The notes under the pieces are model-generated. The model saw nothing but the letters and a program-made list of their open reading frames with translations, ran no database searches and had not been told where the DNA came from. A DNA stretch of 64,000 bases from Glandiceps talaboti (taxonomy: Eukaryota; Hemichordata; Enteropneusta; Spengelidae). Positions 38,501 to 47,910 of the stretch are shown here, piece after piece. Within the stretch, counting starts at the first letter, position 1. The number at the start of each line of letters is the position of its first letter. Location of the stretch: positions 18,426,985-18,490,984 of the forward strand of contig NC_135562.1 of NCBI RefSeq assembly GCF_964340395.1, read 5' to 3'. The position numbers and the translations under genes are program-made.

Positions 38501-40354
38501 TTTAACTGCTGTAAGGAAGTCATTTAATGAGAGTGAGTGAGTGAGTATGTGAGTGCGTGTATGCGTGCGTGCGTGCGTATGTATGTATGTATGTATGTAT
38601 GTATGTATGTATGTAGTAATTATCTTGTACCTCGCGCTTAGTCCATGGTGTCATATAATATTCTTCCCAGGGACAAGTTTATTTCGTATCACTAATTACT
38701 TGCTATTATTATACAAGACATTCATATCAATTACTTAATATATCATATGTATATGTTTTTATGCAACTAGTGAATATGAAATTTAATCGCCATGTACAGA
38801 AACAGCACATTAATTACATGGAAACAAAATACATCATCGAAACATTTGAAATATCGTGTCGCAATATAATGTACATCTAGCTGAAATCCAATAAAACTTG
38901 ATATGTCATAAGTCTGTCATCAACACCACAATAAAGTCCTCAATCATTACAAACATGGCTACTGGCATCAAAAATACCACTTTAACATAAATTGTTTTTT
39001 ATGTGTCTATTAAACAAGACTAGCGTGGAGAAACAACATATTAATTACATTGAAAGAAAATATAGCATTCCAATTATCCAGATGTCGTGTATTACGAAGC
39101 AATATAGTGTACATGAAGCTGAAATCCAATAACACTTGATATAGCATAATTTTGTCATCAACACCACAATACAGTATTTCATTATTATCTCCTCGGCCCA
39201 ACTATTCAAACATTTCGGTACACTCGCCTTCAATTTCTGAGCTATTTCCTCAGCTGTCTTATCAGGAAACCGTCGCTTTCTCCCTACGTTATACCGTCTA
39301 CCACTTGCAAGTTGTAGTACGTGTACTTTATTCATCTTCTAAATACACTACAAGGTCATGTTTATTATTACGAAAAAGGCATTGAAACGCAAGTACTGTA
39401 AGTCTTATCAGTTCCATCACAGTCAGGGGTCATGTTTATTGTTATAATTGTCTAATCTAATCACCCTTCCTTGAATGGCTTGGATGCCATATATGCTACT
39501 CTTCTCATACACAGGTCGTCATGGCACCAAGATTAACATGTTTGAGATTACTCTATCACACTGTTAGCACAGCTGAACTATAATCGATCTGATAGTGTCT
39601 TGTCCATCCGTACACCTGTCCACCTATCTGTGAGTGACTTAAAGTCGAAACACCACTAGTAATATTTTTTTCGATAATTTGTAGTGATGTTGGTTTTCAG
39701 TCTCTAGTGTGGATATTGTTAAGAAAAATATACATTATATCTGCCTAGCAACAGGACCACGCCCATAGCAACAACCAAATATTGCTAAAAGTAACAACAG
39801 GCATGGGTAAATGAACAAACATTCAAGGAAAAGTATGCAAAATATGTTTAACAACAAGACCACACCCATAGCAATAGTCATATGCCTATATAATAAATAA
39901 TAATTTAATTTCTGTAAAAATGTACACTACACTGCTTCTCAGTCCTCTTTAGGATACTAAAAAGGAGAAAAGTGTATAAAGTAACAAGAAATAATAACAA
40001 TTTACGTGGTTAAAAATGACAAACAAGCCAAAACATTACAGAATAAACAAGCTGATTCCACACAGAATTGGAGCCGTCATTGAAACCATGATTTGTTGTA
40101 GTACTAGTTGTATCTTACCTCAATTTATCAGACGAATGAAGTGTGCACTTCGGAGACCCAGTGTAAATTTCAACCAGAGTTTATATCTGGGCGTTAACTA
40201 AGAAGAATGTTGGATTCTCTGCAGCTGCCCAAAAAGGTAGCCAATGAAGATCGAAGAAAACAGGTGTGATGTGTATATTGTGTGTATAATTTACAAAGAT
40301 AACGACCTTGTGTGTATGTATGTTTGTATGTATGTATGTATGTATGTATGTATG

Positions 40355-40386
<32 letters not shown>

Positions 40387-40579
40387 GAAATGCATATGGA
40401 ACTTGTAAGTCAGTCCGTATAAATAGATGTAAACTCCGACGTTTCGAATAAATTCTTTTTCAAGGTATTATCGGTGAGCTTCAGACATGGTAAGTTAACA
40501 CCTGAACACATCTGAATGTATGTATGTATGTATGTATGTATGTATGTATGTATGTATGTATGTATGCATAACGTTTTGA

Positions 40580-40622
<43 letters not shown>

Positions 40623-42622
40623 ATATGCACGCACGCACATTTGCCTTATTTAGTAATGATCAAGTTAAAAATTTACAAAGACAACAATGGCAGTGACATT
40701 TGAGGCAATAACAGATAAAATTTTACCTTTCGCTCTAATAAAACCTTGGCTGCCTCTCCACCGATTCCAGGGCAATGGACCAACGACGCGTTTTTTGTCT
40801 CTGTACCCAAGTAGCGAAGCTGTAATAACACAAGAAAAAATTATTAAGTAACTGAAACATAAGCAGTAGAAGTGAGAAATAACCAATGTAACATGGTGTG
40901 GTGGGATTAATTCCTACCATTAATTCTGAGTCTCATGTCCATTTACATTTCCAACAGCATTTTATCCCCTGTTTTGAACTAGGGGAGGGTCGTGTTTCGG
41001 AGAAAGAAACTTGAGGCCGGGTCATTGATTAGCATGTCGAAATCGGGGGATTGTCACATCTTACGCAACACACCGAGTCTGATTTCGCGCGGCCCTCCAT
41101 TTGTAATTAATGAAAGTTCCCTTAGAATGTTGGGCGTCACAGACCAGTGTGATAGATAGATGGCTACCTTGCATGAAGACAAATATTGCAAACTACTCCA
41201 ACCACTTCACCAAGAGAACATATAACACTACAAACCCCATCACCCCATCGAGAGCCCCATCCAGTGTACACCATCACGATAGCACCCTCGGGGATTTTAC
41301 CATACTCTTCTTCAAAAGCCTCGATGTCAGAAACCTCCAACAGGGCATCCGCATCGGCGTCCGCCTTAGATTTCATATCAATTCGTATTGCTGGTCCGAT
41401 CAATGAATCCAGCGGCACCTGATGGGTACGCCACTTTCCCTGTTAAAAAGACAGTCATTTCCATTAGAGGTGCACCTGAACCAAACCTTTCATGTGATAA
41501 CAACTTCGTAGACTAAAACCTTCAACAACTATTCGTGATCGCGCGACAAGACAGAGAAGTAAATTCTACGACCGTTGGGGACGCTATTCAATCGGTACAC
41601 TCCACAGCAGCGTCCGGCGTCCCGTATGTTCTATTTGTATTCCAGCGCGATTCCATCGAGTTAAATATATGTGTTTCTTTGTGTATTAAAATTAGATATT
41701 AATTAGCGATTCAAGATACTGAAATAATGATAAACAAGAACTTGACAGAACTTGTTGATGTTGTCTATATTCATTTTATTCAATATATAGACATCAGAAT
41801 TGTTGCCTCATGCCCTTGGTTTAAGCAGGGACGTATAAACAGTTTATACGTCCCTGGTTTAAGCAAGGAATGCGTTTGAGCTCGAGCACGGCAATCAACG
41901 CGTCAGCTGTCGCGAGCGCACTAAGCGTCGATTTTGCACCATGTCTCTCCGTATACTTTCTTTTCCTTTATTCTTTTTTGGAGTCTTCCATATTTATATA
42001 AACTTTTTCTGCGATTATTAAAAATGTTTCATTTTTTAAAAGACCAGAAAGTGTACAAGTACATACATACATATAATCATTTCTGGCCTCATACCCAAAA
42101 TAACAATATGTGTAGACGTGTATAATGAGTTTATTAAAATATACTATAAATAATTTAAAGAAGTAAGTATGTAAATGTGACTCATAGCTAACTTGGGCCT
42201 TTATTACCTCTATATCATTATCAATTACGGATTTCACCAGAATATTGTTGCCTCATGCCCCTGCTCTGACGACGGACGACCCAATGCTACACTAAACATT
42301 ATTTTTTAGTATTGCATTTTGACATGTATACAGGGAATCACATCGAAATTGAAATCGGACTTGCCTTAGCAAAATGCGCAGGTGCGTCCATGTGTGTACC
42401 ACAGTGCTCCGCACTACATATATTGTTACTTTCTACGTACACTCCATAATCCTCACTACCACGTGTTACTATGGTGAACTCAAATTCCCGATGCACTGGA
42501 TGTACCAGTGTGTTGTTGTTGTAAACGTAGGTCAAGTCAAGATACGGCGACTCCTCTCCATGAACAGCCAAAGCCATATAGGCACAGGCGAACAGCACCG
42601 GCAGAAGAAACAAACTTTTCAT
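31310..42622 (-). CDS. Secreted two-domain cyclase-family hydrolase with GPI-like tail, copy 3 (complete gene, 9 coding exons)
   Basis: Exons in reading order: 42622-42365, 41439-41236, 40819-40727, 38332-38239, 37394-37042, 36285-36082, 35669-35577, 35069-34976, 31539-31310. Lengths and phases are identical to copy 2, again 540 residues. Signal peptide ([19 protein letters not shown]), two cyclase domains and the GGGS plus hydrophobic tail are conserved. Both domains keep the [11 protein letters not shown] signature, the PTH histidine and the FEN glutamate, so both look catalytically competent. Oddities: domain 2 has HPSLREF where the other three domains have HPVHREF, and HY for HF at the end of the signature. 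The last intron holds a 2.4 kb fold-back element. Confidence 0.88.
32083..34518. mobile_element. 2.4-kb fold-back element flanked by TTAA, inside intron 8 of copy 3
   Basis: Arms of about 730 bp (32083 to about 32815, and about 33810 to 34518) are inverted complements. The ends read AGGTGATTCAAAATGCTCA and its exact complement. TTAA lies directly outside each end (32079-32082 and 34519-34522). The matching introns of the other domains read CAATTAAACAGATCAACATG without interruption. The 1-kb centre has no transposase-like frame. A TTAA target suggests the piggyBac superfamily, although the terminal bases are not the classic CCC. Confidence 0.8.
34976..35069 (-). CDS. Copy 3 exon 8: domain 2 catalytic segment
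   Basis: 94 nt encoding [20 protein letters not shown] and then LSKENIP. The most diverged of the four equivalents, but the PTH histidine and GIDT remain. Donor C|GTAAGT. Confidence 0.88.
35150..35505. repeat. Compound tetranucleotide microsatellite in intron 7 of copy 3
   Basis: TACG, TATG with GCATGCAT interruptions, TCTG and TCTA blocks follow one another over about 355 bp. It occupies the same intron position as the microsatellites at 11688 and 14846. Confidence 0.95.
35577..35669 (-). CDS. Copy 3 exon 7: domain 2
   Basis: 93 nt encoding [20 protein letters not shown] and then [11 protein letters not shown]. Confidence 0.9.
36082..36285 (-). CDS. Copy 3 exon 6: domain 2 core
   Basis: 204 nt, phase 0 to 0, ending [12 protein letters not shown]. 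Near-identical to the three other core exons. Confidence 0.9.
37042..37394 (-). CDS. Copy 3 exon 5: fusion exon between domains
   Basis: 353 nt open exon with the same structure as copy 2 exon 5: [15 protein letters not shown] to NPC, then [16 protein letters not shown] to [16 protein letters not shown] donor AAG|GCAAGT at 37041-37040. HPSLREF replaces HPVHREF. The stretch [10 protein letters not shown] to [10 protein letters not shown] matches domain 1 of copy 2. Confidence 0.92.
38239..38332 (-). CDS. Copy 3 exon 4: domain 1 catalytic segment
   Basis: 94 nt. The residues are identical to copy 2 exon 4 ([20 protein letters not shown]). Phase 1 donor C|GTGAGT. A partial duplicate of its acceptor and first 18 bases lies upstream near 38473. 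Confidence 0.9.
38395..38615. repeat. Microsatellites and duplicated exon-4 acceptor in intron 3 of copy 3
   Basis: A GTGA tract at 38395-38412 is followed by a direct duplication. 38316-38412 recurs at about 38457-38550, carrying the exon-4 acceptor and its first 18 coding bases. A second GTGA tract and a GTAT repeat (38575-38614) follow. Confidence 0.8.
38790..39185. repeat. ~240-bp direct repeat, two diverged copies, in intron 3 of copy 3
   Basis: CATTAATTACATGGAAA...GCTGAAATCCAATAAAACTTGATAT..CATCAACACCACAATA at about 38810-38935 recurs at about 39040-39172 with substitutions. It is absent from copy 2. A short basic frame ([11 protein letters not shown]) follows on the minus strand at 39186-39335. 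It is not recognised. Confidence 0.6.
40317..40624. repeat. (GTAT)n and (TATC)n microsatellites around a dispersed repeat
   Basis: GTAT repeats at 40317-40384 and about 40517-40565 flank the copy of the dispersed repeat at 40388-40510 (see 24512-24640). A TATC repeat runs from 40580 to 40621. All lie in intron 3 of copy 3. Confidence 0.85.
40727..40819 (-). CDS. Copy 3 exon 3: domain 1
   Basis: 93 nt encoding [20 protein letters not shown] and then [11 protein letters not shown]. The usual HYPGIG is HCPGIG here. The LRY/NAS signature is shared with exon 7 of the same gene, against LGY/NMS in both halves of copy 2. Confidence 0.9.
41236..41439 (-). CDS. Copy 3 exon 2: domain 1 core
   Basis: 204 nt, phase 0 to 0, ending [12 protein letters not shown] with donor GGG|GTTTGT. 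The core is identical in residues to copy 2 exon 2. Confidence 0.9.
41535..42262. other. Replaced segment in intron 1 of copy 3
   Basis: From about 41535 the intron stops matching copy 2 and resumes near 42262. The segment contains a 31-bp palindrome (41826-41856). ATTGTTGCCTCATGCCC occurs twice (about 41799 and 42245), near its two sides. This may be an insertion with accompanying deletion. No coding content is seen. Confidence 0.5.
41826..41856. repeat. 31-bp near-perfect palindrome
   Basis: CAGGGACGTATAAAC, one central A, then its exact complement. The flanks repeat GGTTTAAGCA in direct orientation (41818-41827 and 41856-41865), overlapping the palindrome ends. Confidence 0.75.
42365..42622 (-). 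CDS. Copy 3 exon 1: signal peptide and domain 1 N-terminus
   Basis: 86 codons with signal peptide, then [20 protein letters not shown] (containing an N-glycosylation sequon) and [16 protein letters not shown] donor AAG|GCAAGT at 42364-42363. From [10 protein letters not shown] to [10 protein letters not shown] it resembles domain 2, not domain 1, of copy 2. Confidence 0.9.
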
Positions 42623-42637
42623 TGCTTTGCCGGATAT
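42623..42637 (-). other. 5'UTR segment and acceptor of copy 3 exon 1
   Basis: Fifteen bases between the predicted acceptor (TTTTTTTCTTCAG) and the ATG, matching copy 2. Confidence 0.6.
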
Positions 42638-42754
42638 CTGAAGAAAAAAAAGTAAATAGAGCGCTTTAATTTGTCAGTTACTGGTCACTCTCTCTCACTG
42701 TTTAATACAATCAACAGCAATCCAGCAGAAACCAACAAAACAATTGTACTGTAA

Positions 42755-43150
42755 CGGCAACGGCCTACTTCCACATACATGGTGTATGAGACATTCAGAT
42801 CGAATGTGGTACATTGTGATATATGTGTGTATTGCATGCTCTGCAAAGTGAACGATGTGTCTGGCTGTCACCCAGGCCAGTCAATCTCGGAGCGTGTGTA
42901 CCTTAACCTAATTGCGAAGGGTTGCGTTATTGTCTAGATCATAAACAACTTGATAAATGTAACAATTGTGGCTCGGTCTAAACAGCTGCATATTCCTGTA
43001 GACAGTTTACAGTACCCCCAGATTAGACTTTCCCTGGTCGGTTGGTTTGTATGAGCCCTACATAATAAGTATACAACGTGGCTATTAACTAACGAAGAAA
43101 CAAAGGATTTTGAATATGGACGGGTCGCATTAAGGGCAAGAGTTTTCCGA
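42755..43150. repeat. Third member of the dispersed repeat also at 18762-19230 and 25396-25900
   Basis: It shares TCCACATACAT, GAGACATTCAGATCGAAT, GCATGCTCTGCAAAGTGAAC and the downstream 300 bp with 25396-25900. Confidence 0.65.
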
Positions 43151-43178
43151 ACATATCACACACACTAGGACATGTTAA

Positions 43179-44096
43179 GGGAGCCTTCAGTATTTAGAGG
43201 GGGTCGGAGGAAATCACACATGGTCTGTTAAGTAAAACATGGCCCTCCCCCCATTCTCCATTTGTAAAAAGTGACCCTCCCCTTTGTCCCATTTTGTAAA
43301 ACATGACCCTCCCCATGACAATTGCATATACAGAACGTTAATCAATATTCCCATTATATGTATACATACATACATACATACATACATACATACATACATA
43401 CATACATACAAATCAAATGATTTTGATTAAAGCAATATTTGTACATATAAAGTGACAAACAATAAAAGACTGGCTAGTTACCTTTCTCTTATAATCATAC
43501 ACAATCTAGTTAGTATCTAAAACATACTTTCCATGTTGTGCATACTCTGCCTGATCTGGTCACTTGCAAAAGTTCCCTGATATCATTGTCATCATCATCA
43601 TCATCATCACCTTCACCTTCAGTATTGCCATTATCAGTGTCACTCTAATCTGACTCACTAGTACTACTTGAGTCAGTACATGTATCACTAGTGCACTGTC
43701 TGTGTTCTCTATGACATTCAAAACTAAATCATCATCATCATCATATTTTAACAACAACATTCACGGACAATGTGATTGATAAGGTGAGATGGTACACTCA
43801 ACAAAAGGCATCGTTTTATTAAACAATTTTCTTACAACATATGAGGGTATTTTTATTTTTGTATTTCGGCATGTAAAGTACTCGTAAAAATAAATGCTCA
43901 TTTAACGTTTACATCTCAAAACACACAAAAAAAATTGACAATAATTGAATCTTCAATTTGGTCACAAAACTACGGATTGTAAAATGTTACCCTCCCCAAA
44001 CATTGTAATACAAAATATGACCCTCCTCCAAGAACAGGTTTGTAAAATGTGACCCCCCTATTCCCCCGCTCCCTGTAAATACTGAAAGCTCCCTCA
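43179..44096. mobile_element. Small TIR element with subterminal repeats
   Basis: The ends are inverted: AGGGAGCCTTCAGTATTTA at the left and TAAATACTGAAAGCTCCCT at the right. Inside both ends the motif TTGTAAAA.(A/T)GTGACCCTCCC recurs about three times in the same orientation. The centre has an ATAC repeat (43362-43410) and CAT repeats but no gene. Unit 1 reads continuously through the equivalent point (about 25827), so it is an insertion. The superfamily is unresolved. Confidence 0.6.
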
Positions 44097-45239
44097 GGTC
44101 TTGAGGTCAGTGACAACGTGAAAATGAAATCTGATAGCATAGATTAACTTATTTCATTTTCATTTTCCGAAGAGTTATAGTCTCTTCGTTCTTTGCTTTT
44201 CAAATGCAGATGACATAATTGGATTCTTTATTTCGCAGTATGGCGGACGAAAATAACAGCTCTGGTTTGCGAGAATGCTATTAACTAACAAAGGATATTG
44301 AATATGGACGGGATGTTACAGCTAAAACATTGACGGATTGGCGAACGACTGTGCGTATCATACACATGTTATGTTCCCAAAGAACAATTTAGATTAGATA
44401 AGAAACAAGTTTCCCACAGACCACTCATTACAAATATAAACAACACCATACTCCTGCCAACAAACAGGCACTGTATGTGCACACACACATATCACTTGTA
44501 ACTTTGAATCAATACACTTGTATGTGTCAAAATCTAATAAGCCTGCAATGTGATGACTTTCAGTAGCTTGTTTGTTCCAGGGACGACGTATGTATTTGTA
44601 TCAGTAGGGGCTGGATGAATTGTTTGATGGATTTAGGTCAGAGTTTTCCGAACGTATATCACACACTAGTACTTGTTAAGGTCGTCAGGTCAGGGACAAC
44701 ATGACCTTTAGAAAGAAAATGAAATCTGGTGCCAACGGTTGAGTTACTTACTTTGTTTGCATTTCCCTAAGGATTTAGTCTCTTCTTCCTTAGCATTCCA
44801 AATATGCAGGTGACATAATTGAATACGGTCTCCCGTACAGTCTATGAACTATACTAGTGGTGACACAAATCTCCCATCAGTATTCTAAAAGACGTGAATC
44901 GTCTTCGACAAAAAAGCGAAGCGTTGCACCAACATTACCTGTACTTTAATATTTGCGCTAACCATATATGGCTTCATATACAGCCTTGTGAGTGCAAAGT
45001 TTTCTTCAGATACCAGTGTTGTTTTGTAGAATTTCATTTCTTGTAAGGATTTTTACATGTGTTACTCGATCTACACATACAGGGCAAGGTAAATCACTGC
45101 ATTTCATTTTCTTGGAGAGAGACCACCGAATATTTGGTTCATTTGCACATTCTGAGGGGTAAGACGTACCTTACGCTATGCAAACTGAAATTTCAGAATT
45201 GGATATGTACTGTAATTTTTAAAGTTATTGAACTTTAAA
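44097..45239. repeat. Duplicated non-coding DNA (matches 20400-21300)
   Basis: Close counterpart of unit 1 in a different internal order. No gene is seen. Confidence 0.6.
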
Positions 45240-45510
45240 TTTACGTAAACAATACAGACGAGCGAATATTTCTCGTTGTACACTTTGTTAAAAAATGTAT
45301 GTCGTCCCATCAGCTACAACTTGAACACCGTAAATGGCAAATATTCAAACCGTTGTTGTGAACGATTGTGCCTTGTTTGCAGAAGGAAACATGTAGAAGA
45401 TGAACACCACGTTTGTTTAATATGTCCAGTGTACGATGACAAAAAGGATAAAGTATATTACAGACTATTGTTTTTGACCTACCCGTTCTCTATAAGTTTT
45501 ACTTGTTGAT
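45240..45510 (+). mobile_element. LINE C-terminal remnant (unit 2)
   Basis: The frame 45276-45509 reads ..NRCCERLCLVCRRKHVEDEH and then HVCLICPVYDDKKDK. This is the cysteine/histidine module found at the end of CR1/Jockey-type LINE proteins. It is the better-preserved counterpart of 22690-22890. Confidence 0.6.
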
Positions 45511-47910
45511 AACAACCAAAAATATGAACATTTAATAACTCAACTTATATTTATGAATCTCCCAAGAAGTCCAATGAGTGTAATCCCTCGTGGGTTCAGT
45601 GTTAATACAGGAGGAAACCGGAGTACCCGGAGAAACCTGCGTTGTTCGGTAGAGTCAAACTTAACGACACTCTTCTTACTTACAGCATGGTAAATTTAAT
45701 AAACCCCGGCTGCAGTGACAAGAAAGCCAGCCACAGTGTGTGTAGAGGGAATGCCAACAGCAGAGTCTTGTCAACATGAGCCCAAATATCAAGACATGTT
45801 TACAGTTTACTGACCATTCAATCCAAGTAGGGTACAACGTGACCAGAAGTATGAAATTTGACAAAGAAACCCCACAAATATAGATGTCATCAGTTATTAC
45901 AGTGGTGGAACGTCGATCCCTGTCACGCTATGTCTACAGTTTTTGCGCCATGTGTAAACGTGCCGCAAATCTTAAACTGCAAATGTCAGAAAGATGAATG
46001 GTTTAAAGGGTCACCCAATTCAATCTTCAGAATACTGACTATAGAAAAAATATAATGCGGGTTTCGTTGAGTATCGTGAAACCATTATATAAATACTGGA
46101 GTAATTGTACTGATGGTACAATTTCCCAACGTATAAACTGTGTGCCACAGAATCCACAGTTGTGCTGAGGGAACTAAGAAGGGTGTGGTGTAACGACTAC
46201 CTGGATTTCGATACACGTTCTTCAGGGGTCGGGAACTGGAGCCATCCGCCAAAGACACATCAAAGAACTATCTGAGATCAAGAGTTTATACTAAATAATC
46301 GCATACTTGCAGATAAATAAAAAGTATCCCCTTGCTTACCTCTTGTAGTTTGTCTTGTGAGCTGATGCTATGTCTGTGAGAATCGAAATCGTCGCACTCT
46401 TTGATGTAAACCTTTCGGTCGACTGAACCTCAAAACCTTCGGAGAGTTCAATAATTGCAGGGGGTGTCGTGTCCACAGTTAGATAGACAGACATACAGTC
46501 ATGTTCAGTCAACACACACAAACATACATGCAGACAAACAGGGAGAACACAAACTCAAAAACTAGTTTCCCTCATTAAAGGTAAACATGTAACCCTACCA
46601 CAATTTGCTATATGAAGATAGCACAGGAGATCGACTCTGTAAAACGTAACGCTCTCCTTCTTCGCCATTCATGATTACCGAAGGCTCCCCAAGAAAACAC
46701 GCGTAGACTCCATAATTGAACGAAGACCATATACTACAAATAGCAGCCTGATTAAATAACAAAAGGTTAGGGATGCGCTGATGTATCGGGTTATGCATGG
46801 ATTGTTGATATACTGTGTGCAAAATAAATTTCTGTCTTTCGGTCCGATGCCTATAGGTTCGCTAGATCTGTTGGACCAGCAATGTTGACATGGCAAACAT
46901 CTTGGTTCTTATGACCAATTGAAATTGAAACAAACAAACAAACAAACAAATAGACAAACAGACAAATAAGTAAATATGATGAACCACAGTAAGAAAATCA
47001 GTAGAGCCTTTGAGACACAAACGAAGACGCTAGTGCTGCTATTAGTCAATTTAGACATAAACTGAATGACACAAACCGAGTTAATTACAAGTTGTTTGAC
47101 TGGAGTGAAAATAATATACTACAGTACAGATATCCTAATACCTTACACACTTTACTGGGGACACATACGTTTTGTTTATGAAGTAATTGGATATGAGATC
47201 CTTATTAATGCTGAACAATCCCCATTGAGTGACACAACAGCAATACACACTGGTACCAAGACACACACAGAGCAACTGAAGTGTTGGTAAACAAGCCACC
47301 CGACTTCATTCAATGTCTACATTCTAAAAGCAATGTAACAAGTTGAACATAAATGTAACATATTTACAACATCAAACAACACTACTGAACCCTCATCAGG
47401 GAGGTACCTAATTGCATCGTGACCACATTGTACATCCACCCCTGCCAACTGTACTGGTCATCACCAACTCTACCTCCTCACAGGCCTTGAATTTACATTT
47501 CTTTAAAAAAGTCAGTTGTCGAGGGAAATGTGAATTTACAATGTCACTTGTCCTGGTGAATAAATTGGTTGTCTTACCAAGTTGTGACATATTGCGATTA
47601 TTTTTATATAGGTGAGAATGTGTGTCAAGTACATGTAAACCCTGATTTTAGATTTAAACAAACACACTCTGATGGTATTTTTTTTTGTCTGTTGAATCTT
47701 GTGCATTTCGTTGACATCCCCGTCATTTTGCCTATATTGCCATTTGCCATTTAAAATGATGTCTTACTACTGAAGTTATTTATTACAAGTAAGAACAAAA
47801 AATGTCTGTTCCTCAGTTTGATTGACTTGCAATTGTATGACGGGGTCGCTACATGTCTCAGTAAAATCATGTACAGTGATTGTGATTTTTAATAATTCCC
47901 CACTGATTTT
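45511..47910. repeat. Right part of unit 2, non-coding
   Basis: It matches 22900-26152 in blocks, without the palindrome at 23909. An AAAC tract occurs at 46928-46960. No gene is supported. Confidence 0.55.

Larger units (their letters stand above)
31164..47910. repeat. Segmental duplication, unit 2 (~16.7 kb)
   Basis: Counterpart of 10174-26152, carrying hydrolase copy 3. Differences from unit 1 include the fold-back element in the last intron, replaced sequence in intron 1 (about 41535-42260), the 38.4-39.7 kb insert in intron 3 and the TIR element at 43179-44096. Confidence 0.75.

Noticed and set aside
39045-39335. Basic frame with [19 protein letters not shown]
   Set aside because: It looks protein-like, but no family is recognised. 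It lies in an intron insert absent from the paralogue and ends in repeat sequence, so it is probably mobile-element debris.
43560-43760. Asp-rich minus-strand frame
   Set aside because: Arises from CAT trinucleotide repeats inside the TIR element.
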